NCBI RefSeq assembly: GCF_003449035.1
Contig: NZ_QRGB01000001.1
Coordinates: forward strand, 1,550,001 to 1,614,000
Length of the DNA stretch: 64,000 nucleotides
Source: Pedobacter indicus
Lineage (GTDB): Bacteria > Bacteroidota > Bacteroidia > Sphingobacteriales > Sphingobacteriaceae
Direction: 5' to 3'
In this document: positions 63,729-64,000 of the stretch, piece by piece
How positions within the stretch are numbered: position 1 is the stretch's first letter
Layout: every line of letters starts with the position of its first letter
Notes under the pieces: generated by a model
What the model was told of the DNA's origin: nothing
Seen by the model: only the letters and a program-made list of their open reading frames with translations
Databases searched by the model: none
Translations under genes and position numbers: made by a program

Positions 63729-64000
63729 ATGAAAAGTAAAATATACACATTCCTATCTGCATTGATGTTGATACACCTAGGTTTGTACGCTCAAACAGGG
63801 CATTTACCCGAGGTTTCAAACCAGAAAAGCGGTGATCATTCTCATAAGGTTGAGGTAAGCAAAGATCAGCAGTCTTATACGTGCACAATGCACCCTGAAG
63901 TTATTTCGAATAAACCGGGAAATTGTCCGAAATGTGGTATGAAACTGGTGCTTAAAGATAACAATGAAATGCACGGTGCCCATGGAAAAATGGATATGAA
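63729..64000 (+). CDS. Secreted heavy-metal-binding protein, 3' end outside window
   Basis: The ATG at 63729 starts a protein with a signal peptide (ending LYAQ, residue 22). His-rich residues follow, then YTCTMHPEVISNKPGNCPKC (about 54-73), the same heavy-metal-binding motif as in the CusB and CopB proteins. The frame runs off at base 64000 after about 90 codons. It may be a CusF-like or pump-adaptor subunit. Confidence 0.8.
   Translation, partial: MKSKIYTFLSALMLIHLGLYAQTGHLPEVSNQKSGDHSHKVEVSKDQQSYTCTMHPEVISNKPGNCPKCGMKLVLKDNNEMHGAHGKMDM

Overview
The window comes from a member of the Bacteroidota, most likely Sphingobacteriaceae or a close relative. The grounds are CTnDOT-type conjugation genes (TraJ/K/M/N), promoters of the TTTG-N17-19-TAnnTTTG type, HYC_CC_PP-like and DUF3347 metal proteins, and tyrosine integrases of the Bacteroidota ICE family. 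It is almost entirely mobile DNA: pieces of three integrative elements joined head to tail at the same 20-bp site, which reads like the 3' end of a tRNA-Pro gene (copies at 16439-16458 and 29404-29423).

Element A (1 to about 16438, left end outside the window) holds the end of a conjugation operon (1-5882: two paralogous TraI-region proteins, TraJ, TraK, a TraL-size protein, TraM, a short TraN and a cytoplasmic protein), a lipoprotein, and an accessory zone. That zone contains a decayed gene, an XRE/ImmA pair, a four-gene ubiquitin-like conjugation operon (9100-12274), a RadC-type JAB protein, AbiEi-like relics and a RhuM-Fic protein. The ubiquitin-like operon is the most interesting system here. 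Four tandem multiubiquitin beta-grasp domains are fused to an E2, a JAB deubiquitinase-like domain is fused to an E1, and a DUF6527 zinc protein and a 43-residue basic protein follow. The E1 appears to have Ser-x-x-Ser where relatives have Cys-x-x-Cys.

Element B (16439-29403) looks like a mobilizable rather than self-transmissible element: integrase, AlbA_2/ATPase regulator, excisionase-like HTH protein, a candidate oriT, MobC, relaxase and a membrane/coiled-coil protein. It carries a cargo block flanked by two outward-facing IS3 relics: a broken pyruvyl transferase, the exo-muramidase NamZ, a TonB-receptor-like outer membrane protein and a carbohydrate-binding fragment.

Element C (29404 to beyond 64000) starts with its own integrase and an ORF6N protein and is then a metal-resistance island. 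A Co/Zn/Cd-type half (31.6-46.4 kb) has a Csp-like copper-storage protein, an arsenite pump relic, an RND pump fused to its TolC partner, a CzcB adaptor, a PII-like protein, Fur, a P1B-4 ATPase, an APC permease, small proteins and a CDF transporter. A copper/silver half (47.2-64 kb) has a second Csp, an HMA-AraC regulator, CopA, CopZ, DUF3347 proteins, CusA/CusC/CusB, a heme-binding protein, a CPH-type CopB ATPase, an ATP-cone/endonuclease-like protein and a heavy-metal-binding protein running off the end. In this scheme P-type ATPases move ions to the periplasm, periplasmic binding proteins hold them, RND pumps expel them, and Fur, PII and HMA-AraC proteins sense them. Relics of Fur, ATPase, ACR3, IS982 and DUF305 genes show that the island was built by repeated insertion and loss.

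No rRNA, complete tRNA or CRISPR array was seen. All domain assignments are from reading motifs by eye; no database search was run.
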